Below are positions 36,357 to 47,987 of a stretch of DNA of 64,000 bases, in pieces; the stretch's first letter is position 1, and the number at the start of each line of letters is the position of its first letter. The stretch is from Cryptomeria japonica (taxonomy: Eukaryota; Streptophyta; Pinopsida; Cupressales; Cupressaceae): positions 566,885,152 through 566,949,151 of the forward strand of contig NC_081410.1 in assembly GCF_030272615.1 (NCBI RefSeq). The letters are read 5' to 3'. The notes beneath the pieces were generated by a model. The model was not told the DNA's origin, did no database searches, and saw nothing but the letters and a program-made list of their open reading frames with translations. A program made the translations under genes and the position numbers.

Positions 36357-37976
36357 GAAGGAAGAGGAAATAAGATTAAAACAGAAAACAAAATAATTTT
36401 ATTGATTGATTCAAATAGAGATTACATTGCATTGCTTTTATAGAGAATTGAATATCACAAAGGCTAAACTCAAACTATTACAAAACTACAGTTGCATAGA
36501 GCAGATCTATGCACCGCTTTTACAAAACTACAGTTGCATAGAGCAGATCTATGCACCGCTTTATTAACAGAAGCTTAACTGTCGTCCGTGAAATATATGC
36601 TAACAGTTTAAACTTCTTATCTATCGCTGAATGCACGTATGGTGGAGTTGACATACGATCAATTTAATTGTAAATTTCCTGTTCAGTTATATCTTCTTGC
36701 ATGGAGGATCTGACTGGTTGCATGGAAGATATGATGGCTTGCATGGAGAAGAACGATCTTAGAGATCAGGAGAAATTATTCTTTCAAACATTCCTCCTTA
36801 ATTTCGATTGTGAACTCATATTGCATTCTTAGTCTTTTTCACTGATGCTGCTGCATTGAAAATCTTCTAAATCTAGAGATCGAACCTTGGAAATCCCATA
36901 ATGCTGTTGGGATGCTCTAACCATGAGCTCTGGGTCCTTCTGGATACTAGTCCATTGTAGGTTCAGGTGTGATTCACTTGTATCAACACCTCCCTTAAAG
37001 TCACACTATAGGTGCTCGGAAGTCTTACTATCAAAAGCTTTGCTGGCCTGCAACATTGCTTTCATACAGAAACAGAATGATCTTTTTTTTTAGTCTTCAA
37101 TTTCAGCTACAACTGACGCTTCCACACAAATAAGATAGCAAATTTTTTACCACAAATTGCTTTCCTCTACCATGCTCCACTCTTCAAACAGCTACACACA
37201 ACAATTCTCTTTACCTTTGAAATTTTTTTGTTGAATTCCATATCTGACCTCTATCGTCTGCTTCCTCTGATGATGAATCATGATCTTCAACATCAAATTT
37301 CTCCAAATCTCTAATCTTTTCAGGCTCTGTTTTTACTCTTGATCTCTTTTAGACCTCATACATTGACTAGCAATGTAGGCTCTCCCTCCTTAAGCTACAG
37401 CTTCACCCTGACCAATGACTCATTAAAAGAATATCCAAATCTCAACAATCTCCAAATCTCTTGGCGGGTAGCAGGTGACTGCTACAGCACTTCACACCAA
37501 GCTCTTTCTCTAATGGTTTTGGGCCCTCCCCTAAGAGAGATTGGCCCAGACCAGCTCTGATAACACCTAGCTCTGATAACAATAGAAGGAAGAGGAAAGA
37601 AGAATATAACAGAAAGACAAAATAATTTTATTGATTGATTCAAATAGAGATTACATTGCATTGCTTTTATAGAGGATTTAATATCACAAAGGCTAAACTC
37701 AAACCATTACAAAACTACAGTTGCATAGAGCAGATCTATGCACCGCTTTATTAACAGAAACTTAGCTGTCGTCCGTGAAATATATGCTAACAGTTTAAAC
37801 TTCTTATGTATCGCTGAATGCACATATGGTGGAGTTGACATACAGTCAATTTAATTGTAAATTTCCTGTTCAGTTATATCTTCTTGCATGGAGGATCTGG
37901 CTGCTTGCATGGAGGATATGACTGCTTGCATGGAGGAGAATGATCTCAGAGATCAGGAGAAATTATTCCTTCCAAC
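36357..37976 (-). mobile_element. TRIM-like small LTR element
   Basis: Direct terminal repeats of 434 bases (36357-36790) and 392 bases (37585-37976) flank an internal region of 794 bases. On the minus strand each LTR starts TGTT(T/G)GAA. After the right-hand LTR comes TGTTATCAGAGC (37570-37581 on +), one base from the tRNA-iMet primer site, and a second copy of it 16 bases on. Before the left-hand LTR is AATTAAGGAGGAA (36791-36803 on +), a polypurine tract. The internal region has no coding capacity, as in terminal-repeat retrotransposons in miniature. No target duplication is evident. It lies between two genes, a usual place for TRIMs. Confidence 0.8.
36479..36562. repeat. 42-bp tandem duplication within one TRIM LTR
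   Basis: A 42-base unit containing GCATAGAGCAGATCTATGC occurs twice head to tail in the left LTR and once in the right LTR. It accounts for the whole length difference between the LTRs, so it arose after insertion or in the template. Confidence 0.9.
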
Positions 37977-38545
37977 ACTTGGAATGAACTACCATCCATT
38001 GCTTTAATACATTAAAAAACAGAGAACAAAACAGAAGATATATTTGAATGACTCGCTGCATATTTTGATACATATAAACAGATATAATAACCTCAACAGT
38101 CATGCTATAATGTTATTGAGAAATTCATGGACAAACTAGATATAACCAATAACAAATTACAATTAAAGACAACAAACTGGACTTAATGATACATATATAC
38201 ATATACAATAACCTCAACAATCTGACTATAATTCTAGTGTTCAAGAATTCATAAGAATATATATAAACATATCCACTTTTATAACCAAAAAAAAAAAGAA
38301 AGAAAGAAAGAAGAAGAATATATATAAACAAATACAATAACCTCAACAGTCATTTCAGGAATTTGCCCAAAAAATAAATAAATAAGACTAACTGGACTTA
38401 ACACCTAGACAAGTCTAAACTTCTTTATTTGCACATTCATGATGTAGTCAATTCATGTATTACTTATTCTAACATAAAGATTATATAAGAAACTGCAATC
38501 CCATAATACGACTGTCCATATTTTTCCCTCTTTCTTCTGGTCCTT

Positions 38546-39717
38546 TCAGTAAATTTTCTTTGTGTAAGGAACTGGACATAGCACAAGCCCCTCAGCTACC
38601 TTGCCCATACGGCCACCTGGTGCAGCTCCCATTTTGCTGATCTTGTACCCATTTGGATACGTCCATGGTTTGTACAACTGATATCTCAATTTGTACACGT
38701 TTTCATCTTCATCTCCATCTCCCTCTTCCTCCTCTTCATCTTCCTCCAATGGAATCCTCACGGTCGACCAATTCATTGGCCTCGGAGGTAAAAACCAACG
38801 TACACAAGTACCACAGTAAAATTTGGCAATATTCTCCACAATCCAGACGAACCAGAATGGCTGGCGTGGATAACCCATTGCGTCCACTAGCCTCTCCTCA
38901 CACAGAGCGTACACTGCCCGTTTAGCCAAGGGGCGCAGGAAAGCATGCACCTTTGACAAAAGCAGCTCCACCGTGTTGTCTCCAACGACTTTGTTCGACT
39001 TGGAATACACCATATACGAGGCTTCATATTGCCTGCTCAAATGATCCATTTCCTCTAAACTCTCTGGAATGTTTTGAATACCCATACGTACTCCAATGTC
39101 ATGCCACACCTTAAACTGCGCTTGCTTCTCTCCTTCAGTCCACTTTCTGAAACCGTACCTGCAATTTAATATACCAATTGAACACATCATAGATACTTAT
39201 CCTGTCAAAGTGAAAAATAACATGAAATCGATATATAGAAAAGTGGCCTCAATAAAAAGGCTTACTTGTTTGAAAATCGGATGGGCTCCAGAGTGAATAA
39301 AGAGAGAGTATACAAGTAGTCATCGTTGGAGATTTTGTACTGGCCATGGATGAAGTTAAGTCGTTGGATTGCACGAGAGCCCCTGCGGCTGTCCACGTGA
39401 TGGAGAACAAATTCCTCCATGAGAATTCTGGTGTCATCATAGCGTTTGGGGATATTTGTGGGGGATAATAAATTAGTGGCATGTAATAATTTGGACATGG
39501 AAGGAATGGCCAAACTTTTGAACAGTGCAAATTCGAGACCTTTTTCTGAGAGAAAACCAAATTCTACGAAATTGGTGAGCTTGTAGAGAAGCAGAGCGTT
39601 GTGTTGTGGAGAGAGGGAAGCCATGTAACGAAAGCGCTTGGCCCTCAAAAAGAGGCAGCAAGCTTTCCATAGCAAAAGCACAAAGCCCACAGAGCATAGA
39701 ACAGAAGAGATTGCCAT
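38546..39717 (-). CDS. MPAB/Lcp (DUF2236) oxygenase-like protein, two exons
   Basis: Exon 1 is 39717-39266 and exon 2 is 39158-38546. The 107-base intron (39265-39159) begins GTAAGC and ends TTGCAG, and splicing restores one frame of 354 residues. The N-terminus (about 1-25) is hydrophobic and could be a membrane anchor. From about residue 90 the words YDDTRILMEEFVLHH, IHGQYKISNDDYLY, YGFRKWTEGEKQA and MGYPRQPFW match the catalytic domain shared by fungal ER-bound oxygenase mpaB, bacterial rubber oxygenase Lcp and uncharacterised plant proteins. In characterised members this domain binds haem and cleaves carbon-carbon double bonds. The plant substrate is unknown to me. An acidic run at about 289-303 is unusual. 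No stops or frameshifts: it is the only gene here that looks functional. Confidence 0.85.
39159..39265 (-). other. Intron of the MPAB-like gene
   Basis: GTAAGC donor and TTGCAG acceptor on the minus strand, 107 bases, AT-rich. It splits the Lys codon preceding YGFRKW. Confidence 0.85.
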
Positions 39718-39778
39718 TTTTGGGAATTCAAGATCTCATCATGCAGGATTTTGCAAGGCTCATCTTCATTATAAACCC

Positions 39779-39784
39779 TATATA
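39779..39784 (-). promoter_or_regulatory. TATA box of the MPAB-like gene
   Basis: TATATA within TTATATAGG on the minus strand, about 62 bases upstream of the ATG at 39717. This fits a short plant 5' leader. Confidence 0.5.
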
Positions 39785-39799
39785 ATGGAGAAAGGGACG

Positions 39800-40805
39800 C
39801 CTACACTGAATTGTATCATGTGAGCGTAACGAGAAGCTTTTGAATACAAGAGATTGTATCATGTTTTGACTACAAGAGATTGTATCCTGACACCATAATT
39901 TGCCCTAGTTATGTCATGGAAGGGCTTATCGATCACAAAGTTCAGTTCTTAAACAGTTCTTTTCCTTATAAAGTTAATGGTCAGCCCACGACTGTGTATA
40001 CAGTTTTTTTCGTCAGCAGACATTAGGAAAGCAAAATGTATTGAACACTATAGACGAAATAACTTTGACAGTTCACACTTCTAGATTATGTTTACTTTTT
40101 TTTTCTCTATCGATTAGGTTGAATAGTATAAGCGATATTTTCTCGACTGCGTTAGAAACACAAATTATTCGATCGCATTTCTGAAATATCTCTTCTTATC
40201 ATAAAGCCACAGCTGTAATGTACAGTCATGTGAATCTATAAACCAGACCTGGAGCAAATCTATTGAACTCTTCAACTTCAACCATTTGAATGATTTATAA
40301 ATCAAGATAAGATTTCAGTCACATTAGATGTATTATGTTTTGGATGATTCATAAATAATAATAAATTATTAAGTGGAAAATGGTTATGTTTTTGGAAGAT
40401 ATATTATTACAATACGAAAAAAACTCTAATAGATGGGTTGAAGTTAAATGAATAAATAAAATGTTTTAGTCTTTCAGTTCAAGAGTAAGTGCTCCCAATG
40501 GGAAAGACATCATGTTATGAATAGCAATGATTAAAGAAAGGAAATGGTTTATTATTATTGCATTCATCTGGATCATTTTGAGGGTGAATGTTTTAAGCAG
40601 AAGAAATATATATCAAACCCATCCATCTATCGGCTGCCTGTTGCACGACAAAACTGTGTGGCTGCTAGTTTAATTCGTATTTAAGAATCTCACTATATAC
40701 GTTAGAAAAAACATGCTGTAATAACTTGCTCGATAGTAATATGTATGTGACTCAAGAGCATAACATCGTATTTAATGATAATGGATTTTAATAGACTACA
40801 CTTGA
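39800..40805. other. Intergenic DNA, nothing recognised
   Basis: AT-rich unique-looking sequence upstream of the MPAB-like gene, with no coding signal or repeat relationship visible within the window. Confidence 0.5.
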
Positions 40806-41310
40806 ATAAGGACATGATATATGACAAATGAATGATTGTATTTTAAGAATCTCGTGAAAAATAAAATTAAGAATGAGGATAGTGTTGATGATAGAATAGC
40901 TATAGTTAGACTCCATTAGGGCCGATAGAGGCAATGTAATTGTCTAAATGGCGTATTGGCCTTAGACAATTACGTATGTCAGCTATTAATGAAAATGATA
41001 TTATATGTTTATATGTGTCGTTTAGTAAATATAGTTAATGATTACCTTCGACTTACATATCCAACTATCAACTTGCATTCATAATCGATGTTTGGTTATG
41101 ATCGATTATTATCGTATTGGTTAATGGTTGAATTGTTATCATTGTGGTTAGTAATCAACTTAGTTAAATCGATTATACATAACTAATTATATATGAATCA
41201 GTTTTGATTCCACTAGTCATGAGGCCTATTAGTGAAGAATCAAGAATTCTTCGGAAGTCATGTGGCATCATATTTTAATATGATTCATTTCCTTTGAATC
41301 GATAATATAA
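40806..41310 (+). repeat. Partial tandem duplication of Copia 5' LTR plus flank
   Basis: This block recurs with a period of about 505 bases from 41311. It comprises about 83 bases of upstream flank and the first about 420 bases of the Copia LTR (LTR start TGATAGAATAG at 40889 and again at 41395). The junction lies at an ATAAGGAC(A/G)T word present at both ends, suggesting microhomology. The LTR copy here also shows a 12-base inverted repeat, GTAATTGTCTAA...TTAGACAATTAC, near 40937-40972. Confidence 0.8.
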
Positions 41311-41394
41311 ATAAGGACGTGATATATTCTCAAATGAATGATTGTATTTTAAGAATCTTGTGAAAAATAAAATTAAGAATGAGGATAGTGTTGA

Positions 41395-41998
41395 TGATAG
41401 AATAGCTACAGTCAGACTCCATTAGGGCCGATAGAGTTAACGTAATTTACTAAATGGCCTATAGGCCTTAGACAATTACGTATGTCAACTATTAATGAAA
41501 ATGATATTATATGTTTTTATGTGTCGTTTAATAAATATAGTTAATGATTACCTTTGACGTACATATCCAACTATCAACTTGCATTCATAATCGATGTTTG
41601 GTTATGATCGATTATTATCATATTGGTTAATGGTTGAATTGTTATCATTGTGGTTAGTAATCAACTTAGTTAAATCGGTTATACATAACTGATTATATAT
41701 GAATCAGTTTTGATTCCACTAGTCATCGGGTCTATTAGTGAAGAATCAAGAATTCTTCGGAAGTCATGTGGCATCATATTTTAATATGATTCATTTTTTT
41801 TGAAGCGATAATATAAATAAATGGAAAAAAAGGAGGACGTAGCAAGAGATCGATAATGTATACAATGATACAATAAGGTTTTGAAATACACCAGTTTGTG
41901 AAGAATGCTATACATAATAAGAAATCATATATATATAATAGTTCATAATTATAATTGAGAAAGGCGTATTTAGGAATGCGTAAATATTACACTGTAGA
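41395..41998 (+). mobile_element. 5' LTR of Ty1/Copia element
   Basis: About 604 bases beginning TGATAGAATAG. It matches 44844-45457 over its length with moderate divergence, so the pair bracket a 4.06-kb element. The exact right end is within GTAAATATTACACTGTAGA. The expected primer site after it is degraded. No clear target duplication was found. Confidence 0.75.
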
Positions 41999-42059
41999 GG
42001 TTGTAGAGCAACCCTAAGAAAAGATCAATTTAGATTTATAGAGGTAGGGTTATCTTCTA

Positions 42060-42905
42060 CTATTGTCTTCAAGTTCGGCTACTTCTATCAATGTCAAGAT
42101 GGTGAATGGAATTAGAGTTGAATACAGACTTAAGGGAGCATCAAACTTTGTATCGTGGAAGTTTATAATTATGCTTTGCCTTGGGGGAAAAATAATTAGA
42201 CGAATTTGTGAAGAAAGCCATACCGCAACCAACTAAAGAGGATGAGAAGCTTCAATGGAAGAGAAAGAACCATAAAAAAATGAAGACGTTGGTTGACTCG
42301 GTCAAAGATCACATCGTGCCAATTATCTCCAATTTGGAGACAACATATGGTATGTTCAAAGTATTATAGGAAATGTATGAGATAAACAACACTAGCTGGA
42401 CCCTTGCATGAAAGAAACAAATTCACCACATTAAAATGATGAAAGAAGAATCCATCAGCTCACACTTCATGAGGATTACTTAATTGAGAGATTAATTCTC
42501 TACCATTGGACACACTATAGAGAGAAAAGAGTTAACCATGTTGGCACTCAATGGTCTCCCTTCATCTTGGGAGTCATTTATTCAAGGGATAAGTGCAAGA
42601 TCAAAAATTCCTAAGTTTGATTGATTGAATATAGACTGCATTCAATAAGAGTCGAGATTGGTCACAAGAGGAATTGATCAAATTTCTACAAATAAAGATA
42701 TTCATCTTCTTGCCTCTCACTCCTCAAAGAAGAAAGGTAAGAAAGGACACTTCAAAAGAAGGAAGGATATTTCAAAAATCCAATGCTTTAGATGTGACAA
42801 ATATGGTTAGTATGCAATGAAATGTCCAACTAGGACTATGCCTCAAGCTTCCATTGCAGATGTTTGTGAGACTCTTCCACAAACTGATGCAGATGGATTC
42901 ATATT
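42060..42905 (+). pseudogene. Ty1/Copia gag (UBN2-type), broken
   Basis: Frame-shifted translation gives LKGASNFVSWK (42125), LVDSVKDHIVP (42290), MYEINNTS (42375), HHIKMMKEESI (42430), STIGHTI, MLALNGLPSSWE (42540) and FIQGISARSKIPKFD. This is the order of the gag polypeptide of plant Copia elements. A C-x2-C-x4-H-x4-C zinc knuckle follows at 42784-42825, where the His codon is now TAG (42808). Several stops and frameshifts make it inactive. Confidence 0.85.
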
Positions 42906-44300
42906 CTAATTTGAAAGAGATAAGTTTTATGGTTGAATAATATTCATGAATTTCATATGTAGTTATTAATACATGCAATTGCATTATGTGTGTTATTTGT
43001 GAAACAACATTATCAACAGATGCCCACTTATGACAAGCTGAATTTGGATATCTTGTTTTTTAAATTTCTTCAATTTACTATGAGAAAATTGTCCCTTGCA
43101 TACAGGACATCTTTAGAATCAAAGCTTGTTTCTTTTTGAGTTATAGAGTTTTGAAGTTCTATTTGTGATGAAGAGATTGAAATTTGGTAATAATATGTAG
43201 AGGACTTTAGTGGATATTCTGAGATTCTACATTTTCAAAATAAATATTTACCTGCAAAAACGCAATTCACTTGTGAAAGAAACAGAGGCGTTTGTGAAGG
43301 TGATGATAGCATCTAGGGTTACAAAAAAAGATGAGACCAGAAGGCTCTTCCAATGAGATGGAGAACATTGCAATAAGATTTTTTTCTACATCTCAGGATG
43401 GTCATATTCTTGCTTAGGGCTCGATCTTATGATAGTAGATCCATGGTAGCTTTGGATCTAGCACTTCCATCCATATGAGGATCATTCCAGATGATGAGAG
43501 TCTCTTGAAGCAAGATATCTTCCATGATTGGGACCATGTTAGTAGTGGATTCTTCCGTGACAGAGGGAGTAGCTAAGACGATGTGCTTTGATTGATATCC
43601 AAGGAGTTCATATTGGTTCAGAGGGAGTGGACTATGTCAAGATGGTTTCTCTAGTGATCAATCAAAGAACTATGATTCATGGGATGGAGACCTATGTATA
43701 TATCGTAGAAAGCCTTTATGCTAACTCCAAGGACATGATATTCCTAGATAGATAAATGCTTAGTGAGCTTGGAATACACCAAGAGTGATGTAGACTCTAG
43801 CCTTGTATTTTATGAAGGGTCAAAGCATGTGGAGATCAGGTATCACTATGTTAGAGACATGGTAAAAGGGTATGCTATTAAGTTAAGATACATTAGTACT
43901 AATTAAAAAATGACAAACATTCTCACCATCTCTTAAGAATAAAGCTGTGTACTTTCGAGGTAAGCTTGGTATGGTGGAGAATGAATTCATAGTTGCAATT
44001 GAGTCTCAACATCATCGATTTAGTTATATATTATACCAATGTATTCTTCTAATTGAGAATATATGTTTAATGTATAAACTCTTGTTAATGCATTTCTCCT
44101 TGAGAGAGATTTGAAGTGAAAGCCCTTATCTTCACCCTCCGATATGGTTTAGGGTGGATGTCAGGTGTGTTACACCATGGTAACACCACATGAGAGAGCC
44201 CCCAGTGATTTTCTTGTACTTTTATGTATACCCTCTAGATGATCCATGGTGAATATTATTGTTAGGTGACGATCTCACAATGTTGAACACTTGTACATCA
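42906..44300 (+). other. Decayed internal region of the Copia element
   Basis: Only short open stretches. Conserved integrase or reverse-transcriptase motifs were not found, and the distance between LTRs (about 2.85 kb internal) is too short for a full Copia polyprotein, so much of pol is deleted. Confidence 0.5.
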
Positions 44301-44325
44301 TACCATTATTGTGAGTTGACAATCT

Positions 44326-44738
44326 CATAATAATGGTTGATATCTCATGAGGTGATATATGTGGACATGCCATAATGGTTGATATTGCATGAGGTGATAT
44401 CTATGGATAAACCATAATGGTGGATATCATGTGAAGTGATATCTATGGATATGTCGTAATGATTGATATCTCATGAGGTGATATACGTGGAAACACCATA
44501 ATGGTGGATATTACTTGAGATATCTATGTATAAACCATAATGGTGGATGTCACGTGAGGTGATGTCTATGGATATGCCAGAATAGTTGATATCACATGAG
44601 GTGATATCTATGGATATGCCATAATGGTTGATATCACATGAAGTGATATCTAGGGATAATCCATAATGATTTATATCATGTGAAGTGATATATATATGAA
44701 GGAGTCATGATGGTTGACATCACAGTAAGGTAATATCT
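44326..44738 (+). repeat. 42-bp hairpin minisatellite inside the Copia element
   Basis: About ten imperfect head-to-tail units of about 42 bases, each of the form CATAATGGTTGATATCACAT followed by GAGGTGATATCTATGGATATGC. Each intact unit contains the inverted repeat GATATCAC and GTGATATC with a five-base loop. Units differ by point changes, and the fifth is shorter. The array ends about 105 bases before the 3' LTR. Stops occur in all frames, so it is not coding. Confidence 0.9.
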
Positions 44739-44843
44739 TTCCTTTGCACATATAGATATAGCCATTGTGGTCAATCATCATGATGAGGTGGTGTAACTTT
44801 AGAAATTCAGAAGGATTCCTCCCTAGCTAAGATGGTGTGGTAA

Positions 44844-45457
44844 TGATAGAATAGCTATGGCCAGACTCCATTAGGGCCGATAGAGACAACATAATTGTCT
44901 AAATGGCCTATCAGCCTTAGACAATTACGTATACCAACTATTAATGAAAATGATATTAAATGTTTATATGTGTTGTTTATTATATATAGTTAATGATTAC
45001 CTTCAACGCACATATCCAACTATAGACTTGCAGTCATAATCGATTTTTGGTTATGATCGATTAATATCACATTGGTTAATGATTGAATTGTTATCACTAT
45101 GGTTAATAGTCAACTTAGTTAAATTGATTATACATAACTAATTATATATGATTTGATTTTGATTCCAATAGTCATCAGGTCTATTAGTGAAGAGTCGCGA
45201 CTTCTTAGGAAGTCATGTGGCATCATATTTGAATATGATACATTTCCTTTGAAGCAATAATATAAATAAATAAATAAAATAAAATAAAGGACGTAACAAG
45301 AGATAGATAATATATACAGCGATACAACAAGGATTTGAAATACAACAGTTCGTGAAGAATGCTATACATAATGAGAAGTCAAATAAATATAGTACAGTTC
45401 ATAATTACAATTGAGAAAAGCATATTCAAGAGTGAGTAAATATTAAAATGTAGACGT
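44844..45457 (+). mobile_element. 3' LTR of Ty1/Copia element
   Basis: Starts TGATAGAATAG like the 5' LTR and runs parallel to it to GTAAATATTAAAATGTAGA. Substitutions are numerous and mostly transitions, so the insertion is old. Confidence 0.75.
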
Positions 45458-45714
45458 TTCATTATAATCTTATCAAAACTCAACCAATAAGATTAAAGAC
45501 TTTTATTTGACTAGATTGCTTGTGGGTTTAACTCACATAATTATCATTTAAAACTCTTAGGATGATAATGATAAAATATTTAAATTATTAAATATATAAA
45601 TGAAAAGAAAAAATTTCCTATTAAAAAATAAAGTTAACTTGTGAGAAGATAATTATGAATTATTTAATTAATTTAATAGGTTTATCAATGAAAAAGTTGC
45701 TAATTTTGCTTCTA

Positions 45715-46108
45715 TATACTCAACAATGATATGGAGTAGTAAAAATGATGCATAAAATAGTTCAAGAAAACATTAAATAAATGATTAAGGCATGTAATGA
45801 TGAAGACAAATAATGATGAGAATAAATTAATATTATAACTTATTTGATTAATAAAAATATTAACTAAAATCTTATAAAGGATATCTTCTAGAAGAAGCAC
45901 AATGAATGGGATAAATTCATATAAACATATTCAAAAAGAGAAAATAAGGAAATTTGATTATAAGAGTTCAAAACGTATCTTTGTTTCATATGATAAATCT
46001 AATGATTATATGATTTTTAGGAGAAAAGAATTTACATATGTAGAGATGTCCTTTTTAAGGAAGCATCTAACATTCCATGTGTTTCACCATATTGATATAA
46101 TAGAGTAG
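45715..46108 (+). pseudogene. Ty1/Copia integrase C-terminal fragment
   Basis: The frame 45902-46108, with upstream shifted frames, gives a G-V-V-K-M-like start near 45733, ITYLINKN near 45840, then HIQKEKIRKFDYKSSKRIF and F-V-S-Y-D. This is the familiar region after the integrase core of Copia elements (I-P-K-E-K-R-x-K-L-x-x-K-S, then F-V-G-Y). It is a fragment: neither the D-D-E core nor reverse transcriptase is found nearby, and it is distinct from the element ending at 45457. Confidence 0.65.
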
Positions 46109-47376
46109 AAAAATAATAGTGAAACATAATCATAGTCACCCAAAAAGTTTGAGATAAAACAATAGAGTGTTATCGAATCAATAATAAAACAAGAAGGAAT
46201 GGATGATCCAAATTCAATATCATTAACAAGTACAATATAATGTTTGGAAGAATATAATGAGAATGGAAAACACCCATCAAATTATAGGGCTACAAGTTTA
46301 GTTATGCATTAATAATATTTTTTCTACATGTTCTCATGAATTAATCTTTTCTAAGGAGGAAATAATAAAAGAAAAAACATAAAGTGCTAGTGATCAAGAG
46401 ATGGATATAATTCATCAAAATAATACACAACAGATGATATCATTATTTTTTGGTAAATAAGACATCAATTATAAATGGGTATCCAAAATTATAATAATTT
46501 TAACTTGTCCTTATTTTTTATTTAATTATATTATAAATTAGTAAAATGGGAGAAATTGAAAATATGTATTGAAGTTACTATAATATGAAACTAAAGGTTA
46601 TCTTTCTAGTGTTGTCATTCCCAATGAATGTTGTTATTTAACAAGAAATAAATCTTGTTTTCTCTTTTGTAGTTCTACAACTTTTGTGCGGTGTAAATAA
46701 TGCATGGTTGTGATACAAATATCTTGGATGCTATAATTTACATGCATTAATAGTCTAGATATGGAGTAATTTTCATTTAGATTTATGAGAGAGCTGTTTT
46801 AAATGGTAAAATGGGCATTATTCTTTTATCTTTAAAGTTGCATCTAGTTTAGGTTAATTTTTTTTCCTTTTAGTTTTCTTAATTTTTACTAAGTTCTTTT
46901 AAGGAAATGATTGGGGTGGGACCTTGAATGGGATTCAATAGTTTCAATTATATGTTGATTTAATGTTTCAAGGTTGAGAAATTATTTATAATAGATTACT
47001 TTACCATGTTTCAATAGCTATGATTATGTGTTAATTTAATCTTGTATAGACATGACCTCAATGTTGTCAGTATTGATTATTAATACTCATAACTAATGAA
47101 ATATATTTCTATAGGTTTAAAAAATAATAAATCATTAGATTTGAATTTGCGTACCAATAAAACATGATTTTATAATAATTATTTATTTATGAGAATGGGA
47201 TAACGCTTTAGGTGTTTTTGCATCAAGGTAGATCTAAGAATGATTTTTCCATTTTGAAGCTTATCATGCCTATTCATGAGTCCTATTTATGATTTATACT
47301 AAAAATGATGAAACTAAAATGAAATGAAAAAATATCACATCCAATTGATATGATAACATTATGAAAAGAAAAGAAC
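46109..47376. other. AT-rich decayed DNA
   Basis: No recognisable domain on either strand. Part may be remnant of the Copia fragment on the left and of the Gypsy polyprotein tail on the right. Confidence 0.4.
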
Positions 47377-47970
47377 TTATTTCTCAATGCTTATCTTTGA
47401 TATGATTCCCTTGAGAGAAATTGTCAATGAAGAAATATCTAACTCTAAAGGCGCAATCACATAAACACTATAAATGAGATTATAATGGGTAGTACTCATA
47501 GGTATATGAATACTTGTTTCATAAGCCCATAACACATAAAAAAATTGAGTGCACCAATCCTTACAATGTTTATTGATATTTTTAAAAAAATTTCTAAAAG
47601 TTTTTATTAGAAGCTTTGACTTGACCATTTCATTGAGGATATTATGTTGTAGAGAAATGATGTTGAATGTGAAATTTATCAAGGAAGTTATTATTAACAT
47701 ATTTGTTCTTAAATAATGTACTATTATTAGAAAAACAATTAGAAGGTAAACCAAATCCAAAAATAATATCATCAAGAGGAAGCTAAGAAATTACTTTAGT
47801 AGCCATGGAATGAAATAGAATAGATTTGACCACATTTGTAAAGAAATCGGTAGCAATAATAATAAAAGTATACCTTTTTGAAGGAGATATTCTTTCATAA
47901 GGTGGAAACCCCACATGGAAAATGGTTAAGTAACTACTTTTGCACTTAGTTCCTAGGTAGACGCATGGAT
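47377..47970 (-). pseudogene. Ty3/Gypsy integrase core and C-terminal part, broken (3' half)
   Basis: On the minus strand: F-I-H-A-S-T then P-F-S-M-W-G near 47930; a Y-F-T-K-like segment near 47840; Q-x-N-G-Q-like N-I-L-N-E-M-V-K near 47650; HCKDWCTQFFYVLWAYETSIH (47560-47500); and IAPLELDISSLTISL (47440). These follow the order of the Gypsy integrase (I-H-A-P, W-P-F-x-x-W-G, A-T-D-Y-F-T-K-W, N-G-Q-A-E, W-A-Y-R-T-S-x-x-T, P-L-E-L-E-I-P-S). It continues, after removing the nested retroposon at 47988-49796, with the zinc-finger half at 49814 onward. Confidence 0.85.
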
Positions 47971-47987
47971 AAAATTGCTACATTGTT
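47971..47987 (+). repeat. 17-bp target-site duplication, left
   Basis: AAAATTGCTACATTGTT, identical to 49797-49813 on the other side of the nested element. Confidence 0.95.

Noticed and set aside
44326-44738. CRISPR-like array
   Set aside because: The whole unit repeats with no unique spacers, and the context is a plant Copia element.
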